Source: Gnetum montanum
Taxonomy: Eukaryota; Streptophyta; Gnetopsida; Gnetales; Gnetaceae
DNA: 64,000 nucleotides
Direction of reading: 5' to 3'
NCBI GenBank assembly: GCA_015680685.1
Contig: MNCI01005291.1
Coordinates: forward strand, 384,934 to 448,933
Below, piece by piece: positions 1 through 9,854 of this stretch (position 1 is its first letter; every line of letters starts with the position of its first letter). The notes under the pieces are model-generated. The model was not told the origin of the DNA and did not search any database. It was given only the letters and a program-made list of their open reading frames with translations. A program made the translations under genes and the position numbers.

Positions 1-80
1 TGGTCGGTGCTTTTACTTTGGCATGCCTGGAAGGCGCGGAATCACACTGTTTTCACTCAGGCGGCTACCCCCCTCCCTAG

Positions 81-1025
81 CAACTTATCCTGCAGACTTG
101 TCAGGCGTGGCATGAGATTGTGGTCGCTATGGGGCAGACGCCGACATACGAGCCTGGCTGCGTGGACTTCCAGGCCGATGAGGAGCTGTGGCGGATGGTT
201 TGCCAATGCGGATGGGACGCTCTGCTGCAGCGGCTGGTCGGGGACCCTGACCTGTCTGACAACTCCTTCTTTACCAACTGGCGCGGCGATCAGATCTTCT
301 TCCGTGGCCGTGTGATTCACCTGACAGAAGCTGCTCTGGCCACCTACCTGGGGATCCTAGCCGCTGGGGAGATCCTACCAACCTCCCGAGGCCTCCATAA
401 CTCAGCGACCTTTTTCGAGGGGCTTTCCCCGAGAACGCAGAGCCATCAGGTCCCTCGGACGTCCCTTCCGCGTCTTTGGGCTCATGCGGCCGTCTTGGTC
501 GAGCGCTTCTTTGTGCAGTCGGGGAATGTGTCCAAACTCCAGTGGCTGCATTTCACCTTCCTGCGGTGCTTGAGGGATGGTACTCAGGTAAACCTGCCGT
601 GCTTCTTCCTCAAGGCCCTCCGCCTTCAGCGGCGGGGTCGCCGTTCGGGGCTTATCTTGGCCCTGTGGAGGGGGGCGGGGGGGCAGGGGGCGCCGGGCCC
701 GTCCTCCGCCCCCAATAGGGGCCGTCGCGTTGCCCCGCCTCCTGCTTCCCCCCCTTCCTCCACTCCGCGTGGATGGGCCGCTCTCCGCCTTTCCTGGGGC
801 CGCCGCTCCCACCGCAACCCTGCCCTTTTGCCTGCCCCCCCCAGCGCCCCCCGCACTGGGAGGCCAAGCAACGGTCCTCGGAGAGTCGATGGACCGAGGC
901 CCTGGCCAAGTGGCGCGCCGACCATGATGCCCAGCTCCAGGAACAAGCCCCCCCCCTCTTGTCCTCCCCCCCCCCTCACTTTTGCGTTGTGGCTGCGCGC
1001 ACCCCCCATGTTGGGGGGGTTTTGA
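81..1025 (+). pseudogene. Degenerate plant-transposon-like protein (GC-rich)
   Basis: One frame is open from 81 to 1025; the first internal start is GTG at 120. Only the first part (about 81-640) looks like a folded protein. It contains segments such as DEELWRMVCQCGWDALL, FFRGRVIHLTEAALATYLGI and VSKLQWLHFTFLRCL. From memory the arrangement (FFxN, then an RG-x-x-I-x-L/F segment, then a short LGI/LGL motif) resembles the N-terminal domain called putative plant transposon protein (PF20167) that occurs in gypsy-type plant elements. After about 640 the frame runs through C/G homopolymers and is probably open by composition alone. No 5' end is visible because the block begins before the window. 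Composition is far above the rest of the window, so this is a different, younger or differently maintained sequence. Confidence 0.4.
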
Positions 1026-1203
1026 ACGTCTGTACGGCTCCATGCTTCGGCTGCTATGTTGGGGGTCGGCCGGGTTTTTCACGTGATCTTTTTTGGGTTT
1101 CCGGGGCCCCCCCCTCTTCGGGGTGGGCCACCCCCGCTTGTACTTGTATAGTCGTGTACCATTCTTTCAGTAATACATTCCCGAACATTCTCTCAAAAAA
1201 AAC
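640..1203 (+). other. C/G-homopolymer tract, possible transcript 3' end
   Basis: This stretch has many C or G runs of 6 to 9 (for example near 664-688, 834-842, 949-956, 967-976 and 1108-1114). It then passes through a TATAGTCGTG / CAGTAATACATT segment into a run of eight A at 1195-1202. Immediately after, the sequence becomes AT-rich. The order (coding part, UTR-like tail, poly(A)-like run, abrupt change of composition) would fit the 3' end of a retroposed transcript or the end of an element, but the A-run is short and no target duplication can be tested. Confidence 0.3.
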
Positions 1204-1483
1204 ACTCTATTAATTTTTTTGGTGATATTAGGTAGTGAGATCATGACATCTATCCATTCCATCTATTTCATGGGTAATTAACATCCTAGAAGCATACGAT
1301 TCTTTCACATTAAAACTTAACAATTAATCAATGATCTTACTACTAAACAAGCTGTGAAAAGATCATGCAAAAATGGAACAAGGTGTGATCTTAAGAAGAT
1401 TTGACATAGTTGCTCTAATCATTCTTAATGTTCTACAATACTCCACTAGTATACCATCACTCCTACCATCAACCATAAAAGGA
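1204..1483. other. AT-rich spacer, nothing recognised
   Basis: No ORF, repeat or motif that I can support. It lies between the GC-rich block and the first family A-like segment. Confidence 0.5.
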
Positions 1484-2300
1484 AGCACATCTTTACATGG
1501 TGTGGTTTTCATAAAAAAAAAAGAAGTATGAGAATTTAAAGGACATCCCTTAGATTAAATAATGAGCTAGAAACACTAGTTATGGGGCTAGAAGGACATG
1601 TTACCTATGCCTAAAAGAACCCTTATAACTAAGGCACTTTCTACTTTCTTCTTCTCTTTTCTTATTCTCTTTGAGTGATGATAGTCCTTTAGAGTTTTCC
1701 TAAGCTTTAGATTGATGTCTAAAGAGTATACATCCGTGTGAGCTCACTAAAAGTGGAATGTACTTGGTCTTGACTTGGAATGGATTGGGATTAGATCATC
1801 GTAATCATGAATTTCACTAAGAATCTTGTGTGACTAGGATGTCAATGACCTCTTCCACATTCTCTCTCTAACATTTACTCATTCATGGTTTTCCACCTCA
1901 CTACCTCATATCATGAAAAATTGGCCAGTTGGTTGCTAGATCATATAAACCTTAAACAATTACCTTTAGGTGTGGGATTTAACTTAATAATAACCATTCA
2001 TGAACCTTGGGGTCCACGTACCATCTGTGATAAAGGTATGCAAGGGCACATGAGCCATCTACCTACTTTGGGAAGGACCCACATACATTCCTTTGGTTTC
2101 CCTAAAGTTAAATTTCCTACCATCTTCATTTGGATAGCATCAAAAACATCCAGTTTTCTTCATTTAGCATTTCAATTTCATCCAAACTCCACTCCAGTCA
2201 CTTCTCTTAAGCAAAACTAACCTTCTTCTATGTGGTTACCATTATTCTTCATCTTGTTGGCTTCTATTGGGCCCTTATTCCATTACAACACTAGCCAAAA
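1484..2300 (+). repeat. Family A/C gypsy-like 3' noncoding segment, copy 1
   Basis: This AT-rich segment is homologous to 12370-13010 inside the intact family A element and, on the other strand, to 24094-24480. Shared landmarks in order are a CATGGTGTGGTTxTCA phrase followed by an A-rich run, GAGAATTxAAAG-CACxCCCTTAG, an AC-TAGTTATGGGxCTA phrase, CTAAGGCxCTxTCT, and further down GGGAAGGACCCACATACATTCC (2070-2091; GGGGAGGACCCACTAGCATTCC in the other copy). It marks the internal 3' region of the older element whose LTR starts at 5921. The 111-codon ORF at 1885-2220 falls in this repeat and is not a gene. Confidence 0.65.
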
Positions 2301-2849
2301 TTCCTCCATTTCAAGAGGAAAAATATCATTATAAACCACTATGTTGATGTAGCTCCATTGATGCAATGCAAAAAGTATATATATAAACATGACATTTAAC
2401 TCATTTTGCATCATTTTTCCAAAGAGAAATATGAATTTTTGCCATTTTTCAGAGTCCAAAAACCTTCTAGGCATCCTAACTCTAAAACCACTAACCTGGT
2501 TTCATCCATTTTTTAATCCTTATGCTATCATAGGTAATCTATAAATTGTGGGGGAGGCAAATCTTTGGTTTCTTGTAGAAATTTTTTGCAATTTTTCTAA
2601 CTTAAGGTTAATCCATTAAAATAATATTAAATTACTTACCATAAAGGGTTGAACCTAACAAACAAACTCTAATAGCTAGTGAATAAAATAATATTAAAAT
2701 AATACACCTAGTCAAGATCATAAATAAGCATTTAAATGATTAAGTTTTAGTTTGAATAACTAAACATAACCTAATCTAACAAGAAATATATTGAAATAAC
2801 TAAGGGCTGTAAAGTAAAATGCTAATCATGGGTTATGTTTGTAATCATA
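2301..2849. other. AT-rich spacer without recognised content
   Basis: Low-complexity A/T-rich DNA with short runs such as AATAATATTA. I see no conserved ORF on either strand. Confidence 0.5.
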
Positions 2850-5700
2850 GATGACACCAAAATGAGGATCACAGGTAGGAGGACTCTCATAGCCTAGGGA
2901 AAAGTGACCTAGAGGAGGAATGTGATAATAGCAGCGATGACCATAGTAGCCCCAAGAGCAAGTAGTCGAGATAACTCATGCCACAAGATCCCCTTGGAAG
3001 GAGCTCGAAGTGGAATCTGTTAAATAGATTTCCACTATAGAGATAGGCTAATCTAAACAAGATGAGGCTCCTAGGCTAAGGCGTAGCCTAGAAGTCATTC
3101 TCATGGAGGCCTATCTAGAGAAAATTAGGATCAAGGAGGTCTAAAGTTCTATCCTTCAAGAATTTAACTTTGGATCCTTCTTGGAATTGGTGCTAGAGAA
3201 GGTCTACACATAATTGCAAGGGTCTTTCTTGTCAATAGTGGAGAATGATACATGAGGGAGACTTATCTATTCTAGAACAACAGAAAAGGAGATTTGTTAC
3301 TAAAAATCAAAGATATAACCATCTTCTAGTTAGTTGAGGCCATTGTAGAGGTCCTTAATTTATCAAACACAAGGACCAAGTTGGCAAAAATATCAACATA
3401 GGTGGATCTAGAAGTTAAAAGGGAGTGGATTCAGCAATGCTATTGGATGGATTGCAAAGAGTACAATGCTCTCACAAAGGCAAAAAGAACATACTTTAAA
3501 AATACAACTTATTACCTAAACCCAATGGTGAGGTCTAATAAAGTAAAAGCTTTCTTTGCCTGGGCATGCGCTCCTTTGAGTAGGAAATTTCTAGTCAGTC
3601 TTCCCCAAATCATTATTTTGCAAATTGAGAAGTGCTTCAAAGAAAATGAAAAGGAAATAAAGACACTCCCCTTTTTGTGTTTGATTCATAAATTATGCAA
3701 AAGGGGAGAAATAACTTACTATTCCAATGATATGGTCCACTGTGATCCTACCACATCTTGGTAGGAGATGATAAAAGAAAAGGTAGTTAACTAAGCTACA
3801 AGAAGAGGAGCAGTTGCCACCACCACCTACAACCCTAGAGATCACAGTAGAGGTGCTCCTAGGTACTAGTAGACTTAGAAAACTTTAGAAGTATCAACTA
3901 TAGCAATAGTAGTGTTCTGTAGGTGGAGGGGAGTCCTTCATTTATTGTCTAACCATGAGTTATCTTAATGAGGTTACTAAGATAATAAGTTTGATGGATA
4001 GTGAAATGTCCTTGCTCTTATTCATACAAAGGAACCAAGTGTTTACTAGGCTCAATCCTAGTACTAGAGAGGTCATAGTGTCCATTCTCAAACAAAAATT
4101 TCCTGAGATACCAGGGAATGTTGTGGCCTTCTCAGTCATGTTAGAGAAAGGTGATAAGAAAACCATCCTAGTCATGCCACATAAAGGGTAGGAGATAGTA
4201 GTTGATAGGGTTGTTGAAGCCCTAAATTCTCCTATGATGGGTGTATTTAACATTTCCACTATGGTGGACATCCATGTGTTCACAAGAGTAGGAAGTACTT
4301 GAATGAGCATTGTCAAACATGAGGAATTGTTGATAGAATAGGTCAGAGCCAAGAAAAAACTTTTAAACATCTTTGATCTCTTGGATGAGATTACAAAAAA
4401 CCAATCATAGTTTCTTAAGATAAGGGACAAGCAATTAATTGCTAACACACAAATAGAGGAGACCGCCACAACCAATCAGTGGTTGCTCACTAAAGTTGCT
4501 GAGTTACAAGCTCATCTCTCTAACCCCATAATTCTTAGGCTAGAACTTAAAAAGATGAATCTTTTTAATAACTTTAATTAAAAATTCAAGAGGTTAAGAA
4601 TGAAAAGAAGGTAGTAATCTTCAAAATATCCTTATCAGAAGCCATGGCTAATAACACTAACAGGACCTATTGTAGGCTGACAAAAAAAACTTACTCCTCA
4701 CCAAGAATAAACATCACTTGAAAAATGTTGAGCAACAAAAGGACTAGAGAGTTTAGTTCATAAATTTTATTAGGAGTTGCTTAGTAAGGTAAGCCTAGAT
4801 CTAAGGATATTAGTAGTAGAAAATTACAATCTCTCTTTGGAGAAAGTCTGTGTTCTTTGCTAAAAGACCACTATTGAGGTAACCACATAGAAGTATGAGA
4901 TCCTAAAGTTTAAATGAGTAAAGAATCATTATAGGAACTATGTTGGGCTACTCAAGAAGTTCAATGAAAAAGATATTCAATTAGGATAGGCAAATATGAA
5001 TGAGTTCCTCCAACAACTCCAATAATAAGGGAACATATGATAGCCCATATTTGATGAACTAAATGTGTATAACAAGGTTGAAATTCACCTAAAGGAGCTA
5101 TAGATCAAGGAGATGATAGAGTAAATAAATCTTGGCAACCTCTACTATGCAAACTTGATGATGCTAAGAGTAGGGAGACCAAGAATAAAGTTGAAGAAAT
5201 GGATTACTAGTTCCTACCTTCTCTATGAGGTAGAATTTAAGCTCTACAAAGAGATCAAACAAAATTTGGAGAAAAATAATGTGGAGCTTGAAGTTCTCAA
5301 GAGCAAATTCATAGACCAATGATCTATTTCTGAGACCTTGGCAAGATGGATGAACGACTACCAAAAGCTATAGAACCTAGTAAAGATGTTCAACATTCAA
5401 TGTAAGCAATTCATAGCTTGGTTTATGAATGTGAAGGAAATGTTTCCTTCAATGAAATTCCTATGAGAAATCCATGCACTAGCCCACATTAGTGAAGTTT
5501 CTTAGACCATTTATGATCCATGAATCAAGGAAGAAAAAAATGAAAGCACTTCTGCATGTTCTCAAACTTTCAATAGAAGCAATAGCAATAGCAATAATAG
5601 GTCAACCTCAACCTCCAACAGTACTAGAATTGGATGAAGGACTATTAGAGACATAAGAGCCTCCAACTTCAAGCACTATATGAGAATTCATTACATCTAT
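2850..5700 (+). pseudogene. Long decayed coding region of family C element, unidentified
   Basis: Amino-acid-like sequence can be followed across several frames with many stops. The best pieces are 3402-3764 (WIQQCYWMDCKEYNAL, then a hydrophobic VKAFFAWACAPLSRKFL stretch, then LCLIHKLCKRGEITYY) and 3955-4191 (EVTKIISLMDSEMS, FPEIPGNVVAFSVMLEKG). The second half (about 4300-5650) is Lys/Glu/Leu-rich with heptad-like spacing (VAELQAHLSN, LEVLKSKF) and reads like coiled coil, then a Ser/Asn-rich stretch near 5560-5630. A globular N-terminal part followed by coiled coil resembles the extra ORFs of plant gypsy elements (the so-called putative gypsy transposon or transposase 28 proteins), but I cannot name the family. 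It lies directly upstream of the family C 3' LTR, so it probably belonged to that element. Confidence 0.4.
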
Positions 5701-5920
5701 GACTATCCTATAGGTACTTTCTGAAAATTTTATGTAAGTATTTAGTTTTATTGTAATGTACACTCATTTTTGTAATATTATATAATCTTGTAGTTAGAGT
5801 TAATTAGAGTTAGTCAATATATCTTTATATTAGTAAATTTCATACTTTCTCAAATTTTGTAAAAAATTTGATCCCAAATTTATTCACTTGAGGATGAGTT
5901 TTCAGTTAGTTGTGAGTGTA

Positions 5921-6259
5921 TGGTAAAACATCAATAAGATAGGTTTTATTGACACATGCCCATTAATGCAACCCCATTTATGTCTCCCTATTAATGCATG
6001 CTAGGATGCATTGATGCAAATACATCGACACTAATGTAGTCATTACCTCTATAAATGCATGTACCCCTTGCATTTATGACATCTTTTAGTCATAGAGTTA
6101 GTTGAATTATTATAGTTTTTGTGCTCAAGAGATAGACTATTTTCCCTCTAAGTACTCACAATGTGTATATATGAGATTGTATGGAATTTTATTTGAATGC
6201 TTATATACTTAGATACATTGGCATGCTCGACAATAAAATTTGGATTTCTTACATCCATT
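5921..6259 (+). repeat. Family C LTR, left part (split by copia)
   Basis: The LTR begins after GAGGATGAGTTTTCAGTTAG, the same context that precedes the family A 3' LTR at 13733, and continues at 17399 after the copia insertion. A homologous LTR piece at 19340-19731 shares the ATAAATGCATGTACCC and GCATTTATGACA segments. The left part is interrupted exactly after CCATT (6255-6259). Together the two halves make about 880 bp, similar in size to the family A LTR. Confidence 0.65.
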
Positions 6260-7424
6260 TGTGAATCTTTTGATGTGTCAAAATGTTACGTAAATTGGAG
6301 TCAAAGGTTTTTTGTATGGTTTTGTTTCTAGGATAACATGCATGGGAAACCAAGATGAGATAAAACCTACATTGATGACAAAGAATGAACTAGTTTAGAG
6401 CTCAAAGGAGAAGATCATCCACAAGATCTCAAGTAAACATGCAAGAATTCAAAGAAAATGGACCAAATAACTCTCAAACAAAGTTTCCATCATTAAAGCA
6501 TGTAGAAGTGTAAGGTGATGAACAAGGAATGAAGAACTCATCATGCAAAGGAAGGTGAAGAAAGACATATCCAAGAAATAGTAGATGTCTTGACAAAATT
6601 GAAGGATGTACAGGCAAATATGTCTCTGCAAAGTAGTATACATCTTTCATTAGGCAAAGGAATCTTCACCAAATAAAGACATCTTCTCAAAATGAAGACC
6701 AGTTTTAGAAAGACATCTTTCCCCAAATAAAGACGTCTTCCTAGACTAGAGGAAAATGTAGAAAGATGTCTTAGGCATGAATCAGATGTCTTCCATGATA
6801 GTTAGCTAGCTATTGCACAAGTTCTAAGATGAATTTGAAAATATGGTGACCATAAGAAGGCATCATACTCATTGGAAAATGTACAAACTCTTATACAAGT
6901 GTTGTGTAATCATTTGTTAATCATTGTTGCTCCTCATTATATTATCATTTTTCCTTTGTAAAGTGGACTATACCTTAAAGTTCAAGGATTAACAAACTAA
7001 GTTGCATTCATACTTTGTAGTTTTTATTTTTCCTTGTTGCCCTATGGGGTTGATGTACTTCTTGTGGGAAGGCGTCTTGCTTGAGCTTGTTAGGATCCTG
7101 CAGGATTGAGTGTTGGTGTAGCTCAAGATTGTAAAGGTTGTGAAAGATTAGAGACCATATTCTAAGCTTGTTGGAACCTTATGGGATTAAGTTGTTAGTG
7201 TAGTGTCACAACACTTCAAAGTGGAGGTTAGATATTGTTCAAGGTGTAGTACCCTTCAAATCACATTTGAGAGCAACAAAGTATGGAGGTGTGCTTGCGA
7301 TCTACTCTCCAAATGTGGACTACCCAAGTTGGGAAACCATGTTAAATTTGGTATGTGTGCTTTGTCCAAAGAAATTGCAATTTAAAAAACTTATTCACCC
7401 CCCTTCTAGGTTCAATGATCCACA
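6260..7424 (+). repeat. Copia 5' LTR
   Basis: It starts TGTGAATCTTTTG and ends GATCCACA, directly before the primer-binding site. It aligns along its whole length with 16213-17393 and, on the other strand, with 30795-32045. The stretch 6565-6795 carries about nine copies of a motif close to AAGACATCTT in both orientations. Repeated phrases such as CTTGTTAGGATCCTGCAGG and CTTGTTGGAACCTTATGGG in 7085-7195 form a small internal repeat as well. Confidence 0.88.
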
Positions 7425-7426
7425 AG

Positions 7427-7440
7427 TGGTATCAGAGTCT
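7427..7440 (+). promoter_or_regulatory. Copia primer-binding site (initiator Met tRNA type)
   Basis: TGGTATCAGAGTCT lies two bases after the 5' LTR. TGGTATCAGAGC is the well-known plant primer site complementary to the 3' end of initiator methionine tRNA; here the last bases have drifted. Confidence 0.85.
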
Positions 7441-7479
7441 AGTACTCTTCTTTGTCATCATCAACTTTAAGAGTGAACA

Positions 7480-8879
7480 ATGGAGGAAACATCTTACACA
7501 AAGCCACCCATGTTTGAAAGATTTGAATTTGCCTATTAGAAAGCTAGAATGTAAGGGTTCACCAAATCCATGGAGTTTGAATTATTAGAGTCAATCCTTG
7601 AAGGCTACGCTTTTCTCATTGACATCTCCATTGACATCATCAAGCCTTGCAACAAATGGACACAAGAGGAGAAAGATAAGTTCATGTTTGATTTAAAAGC
7701 CAAAAATTGTTTATATTGTGCTTTGAATAAACTTGAGCTTAATAGGATATTAGGATGTAAATTAGCCAAAGAAATTTTGCAAACTTTAGAAGACTTATGA
7801 AGGAACTTCTATTGTTAAGCAATCGAAATTGTTAGTTTTACAAAGTGAATATGCTAAGCTCAAAATGAGAGAAGGTGAAAAAAATAAAAAATTATTTTCC
7901 TAGAGCCAATGATCTTGTTGTAGCTATTAGAGGAATAGGAAAAGATTTTTCTGAAAGCAATGTCATGATCAAAATGATCAAAACTTTATAATTGGAGTTC
8001 AAACCAAAGGCCATAGCTATAGAGGAAATTAAAAATTTCTCAACATTGAAATTTGAAGGGCTTCAAAGTGATCTCATTGCTTATGAAATGAATCGCATAC
8101 TTGAAGGAGCTATCCAAGAAAGATCAATTGCTCTAAAGATTATGTCCAAGGAGATAAAGTTCAATGAGTGTGATGAGGGCAATGATGATGAGATTTCCTT
8201 TCTTTCAAGGAAGCTACAATGATTGCTAATAAGAAAAAACAAAGGGATATCTCAATAATGACCTAATCTATTCAAATATAGAGAAAGAGGTAAAAAATTT
8301 TTGAATTATAACATATATTTCTCATCTATAGAATGTTGGATTTGTGGAGGAAGAGGCCATATGGACTTAAAATGTTCTACTGATAGCAAGGTACAACCAA
8401 AGAATAGATCTAATGATGAGGAATAACAAAAGAAAAACTTTATATAAGTTGGTATGATGGTGAGAAAAGTAAAGAATAAGCACACAATTCTTCCAAAGAT
8501 TCACATCTCATATGCATGGCACTTATAGATGAAAATTCCTCACGTATGGCTAAACAAGGTGGTAAGCGTGAAAATAGGTATAGTAAATTTAAAGAAGAAA
8601 ATTTTTTTACATCATTTGATTAGGAAGGCAAAGAAATTTGTAATTTCTAAGCTAGATGCTATTGACATTGAAGTGAAAGAAGAGATATCAGACATAAATG
8701 TTGAGATTCAACAACTAACCTCTTTTAATAAGGATTGCAATAAGGTTGAAGAAGAGGAGATTTATAAAAAATTGCTAATGAATCTAGAGGAAGTTACACA
8801 TGAAAATTCAAGCTCAAGAATAGTCATGTTTGATAATTTTGATCATGAGGAAGATACTTTATATGTATGTAAAAACTAA
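7480..8879 (+). pseudogene. gag: Copia Gag (UBN2-type) with CCHC zinc knuckle, broken
   Basis: The start ATG at 7480 gives METSYTKPP-like text (MEETSYTKPPMFERF), the typical opening of plant copia Gag; the next landmarks are KWTQEEKDKFMFDLKAKNCL, then KLKMREGE-like and LKFEGLQSDLIAYEMN further on. A CX2CX4HX4C knuckle (CWICGGRGHMDLKC) is intact at 8334-8375. Gag packages the element RNA into virus-like particles and the knuckle binds nucleic acid. Stops replace expected Trp or Gln codons (for example after FEFAY) and there are frameshifts, so it is dead. The C-terminal part (8529-8879, Lys/Glu-rich) is cut by the family A insertion at 8880 and the host sequence resumes at 14526. Confidence 0.85.
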
Positions 8880-9713
8880 TGATGAGTCACGATATTGCAT
8901 ACACAATATCGCGTACGTGATATCGCATATGAGATATTGCATCTGCCACTCGATATCGCATATGCGATATCGTGTCCTGCCTCATCTTCTATAAATAAGA
9001 GGTGGCACCCTTGGTTCCATATAGTTAGACTTAGACCCTTAGCCAGATTCTTGTAGTTCTGTTATTCTAGAGTTAGAATTATTTCTGTGTGCCCACAGTA
9101 GGAGTCATAGAGTGAATGGATCTTTATTCGAGCAATTTGTACCTAAGAAAAATTTTGTGTACGGCAATAAAGATGAACTTTATGATAAACCTTGCAGCAT
9201 ATAGAATAGATTAATTAGTGTTAATTATTATTTAATTCTTTCCTAGTTAATTAATATCTCTCTCAACCTTCAACCCCCTTAGTTAAATACACTCAGTACG
9301 ACCGCTTCGAGCATGTGTGTAGCGCATGGTAACCCAGTAACGATTAGTGTTTGGTAATCCCAGTAGCGTTGCACTGGTTTAGGATGTGTATAGAAAGTGG
9401 GAATAGATATTGGTGTTAGGAACATTTAGAACTTAATTAATGAATAGTTAATGTAAGTTAGCCACTTAGTTATCTCTTCCTCTCCTTTATTAGCAGAAGA
9501 CATAAAAAATACAAAAGCTATAAAAATCATATACCTCAAGCTTACTTAACTATACAACCATGACAATACAAGTAAGTTTGGGAAGACAACGAACTGCGAT
9601 CTCCTAGTAACTGTCTAGATACCATAACTAGTCCATCTGTGGAGTTCAATCGGATCATGCGTGAAACACTCGTATTCGTATGGTTGAGTGTAGGGGTACC
9701 TCACCACTCATCA
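8880..9713 (+). repeat. Family A 5' LTR
   Basis: It has a CpG-rich palindromic block at its left end (8884-8972), a TATAAATA box at 8990-8997 and an AATAAA at 9166-9171, then ends CACTCATCA before the primer site. The homologous but older family C LTR shares the body from GGTAATCCxAGTAG to CAATCGGATC. Confidence 0.88.
8884..8972. repeat. Tandem palindromic GATATC/GCATA repeats at LTR edge
   Basis: Several copies of GATATCGCATA or its variant GATATTGCATA in both orientations. The last unit, 8951-8972, is a perfect 22-bp palindrome centred on CATATG whose inner 20 bases are GATATCGCATATGCGATATC. The 3' LTR keeps fewer copies (13742-13797). See findings. Confidence 0.85.
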
Positions 9714-9714
9714 T

Positions 9715-9732
9715 TGGAATCATTGCTGGGGA
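9715..9732 (+). promoter_or_regulatory. Family A primer-binding site (Asp tRNA-like, drifted)
   Basis: TGGAATCATTGCTGGGGA one base after the LTR. Athila/Tat elements commonly use TGGCGCCGTTGCCGGGGA; the differences are mostly C/T and G/A changes, as expected from CpG decay. Confidence 0.7.
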
Positions 9733-9854
9733 AAGTGCTAGTTATCTAGATTAATTATATCGTACAAGGTTGCTGTATGGGAATTAACGATACATCTTTT
9801 AGGGAGAAATAATTACAAAAATTCACATACAAATTCACACACAATTTCACAATC

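Noticed and set aside
402-1082. Long minus-strand ORF (226 codons) opposite the GC-rich ORF
   Set aside because: Gly/Arg/Pro-rich text produced by C/G homopolymers; no domain-like order.
1195-1202. A-run as proof of LINE-mediated retroposition
   Set aside because: Eight bases only, no target duplication visible, and AT-rich DNA follows anyway.
1885-2220. 111-codon plus-strand ORF
   Set aside because: Lies inside a noncoding repeat segment shared with 12700-13050, where no matching ORF exists.
3960-4475. Minus-strand ORF of 171 codons
   Set aside because: Shadow of the decayed plus-strand coding region; hydrophobic text without family resemblance.
8951-8972. Palindrome as hairpin of a small RNA gene or a CRISPR-like repeat
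   Set aside because: It is part of an LTR edge with variable unit number; no regular spacers and the genome is a plant.
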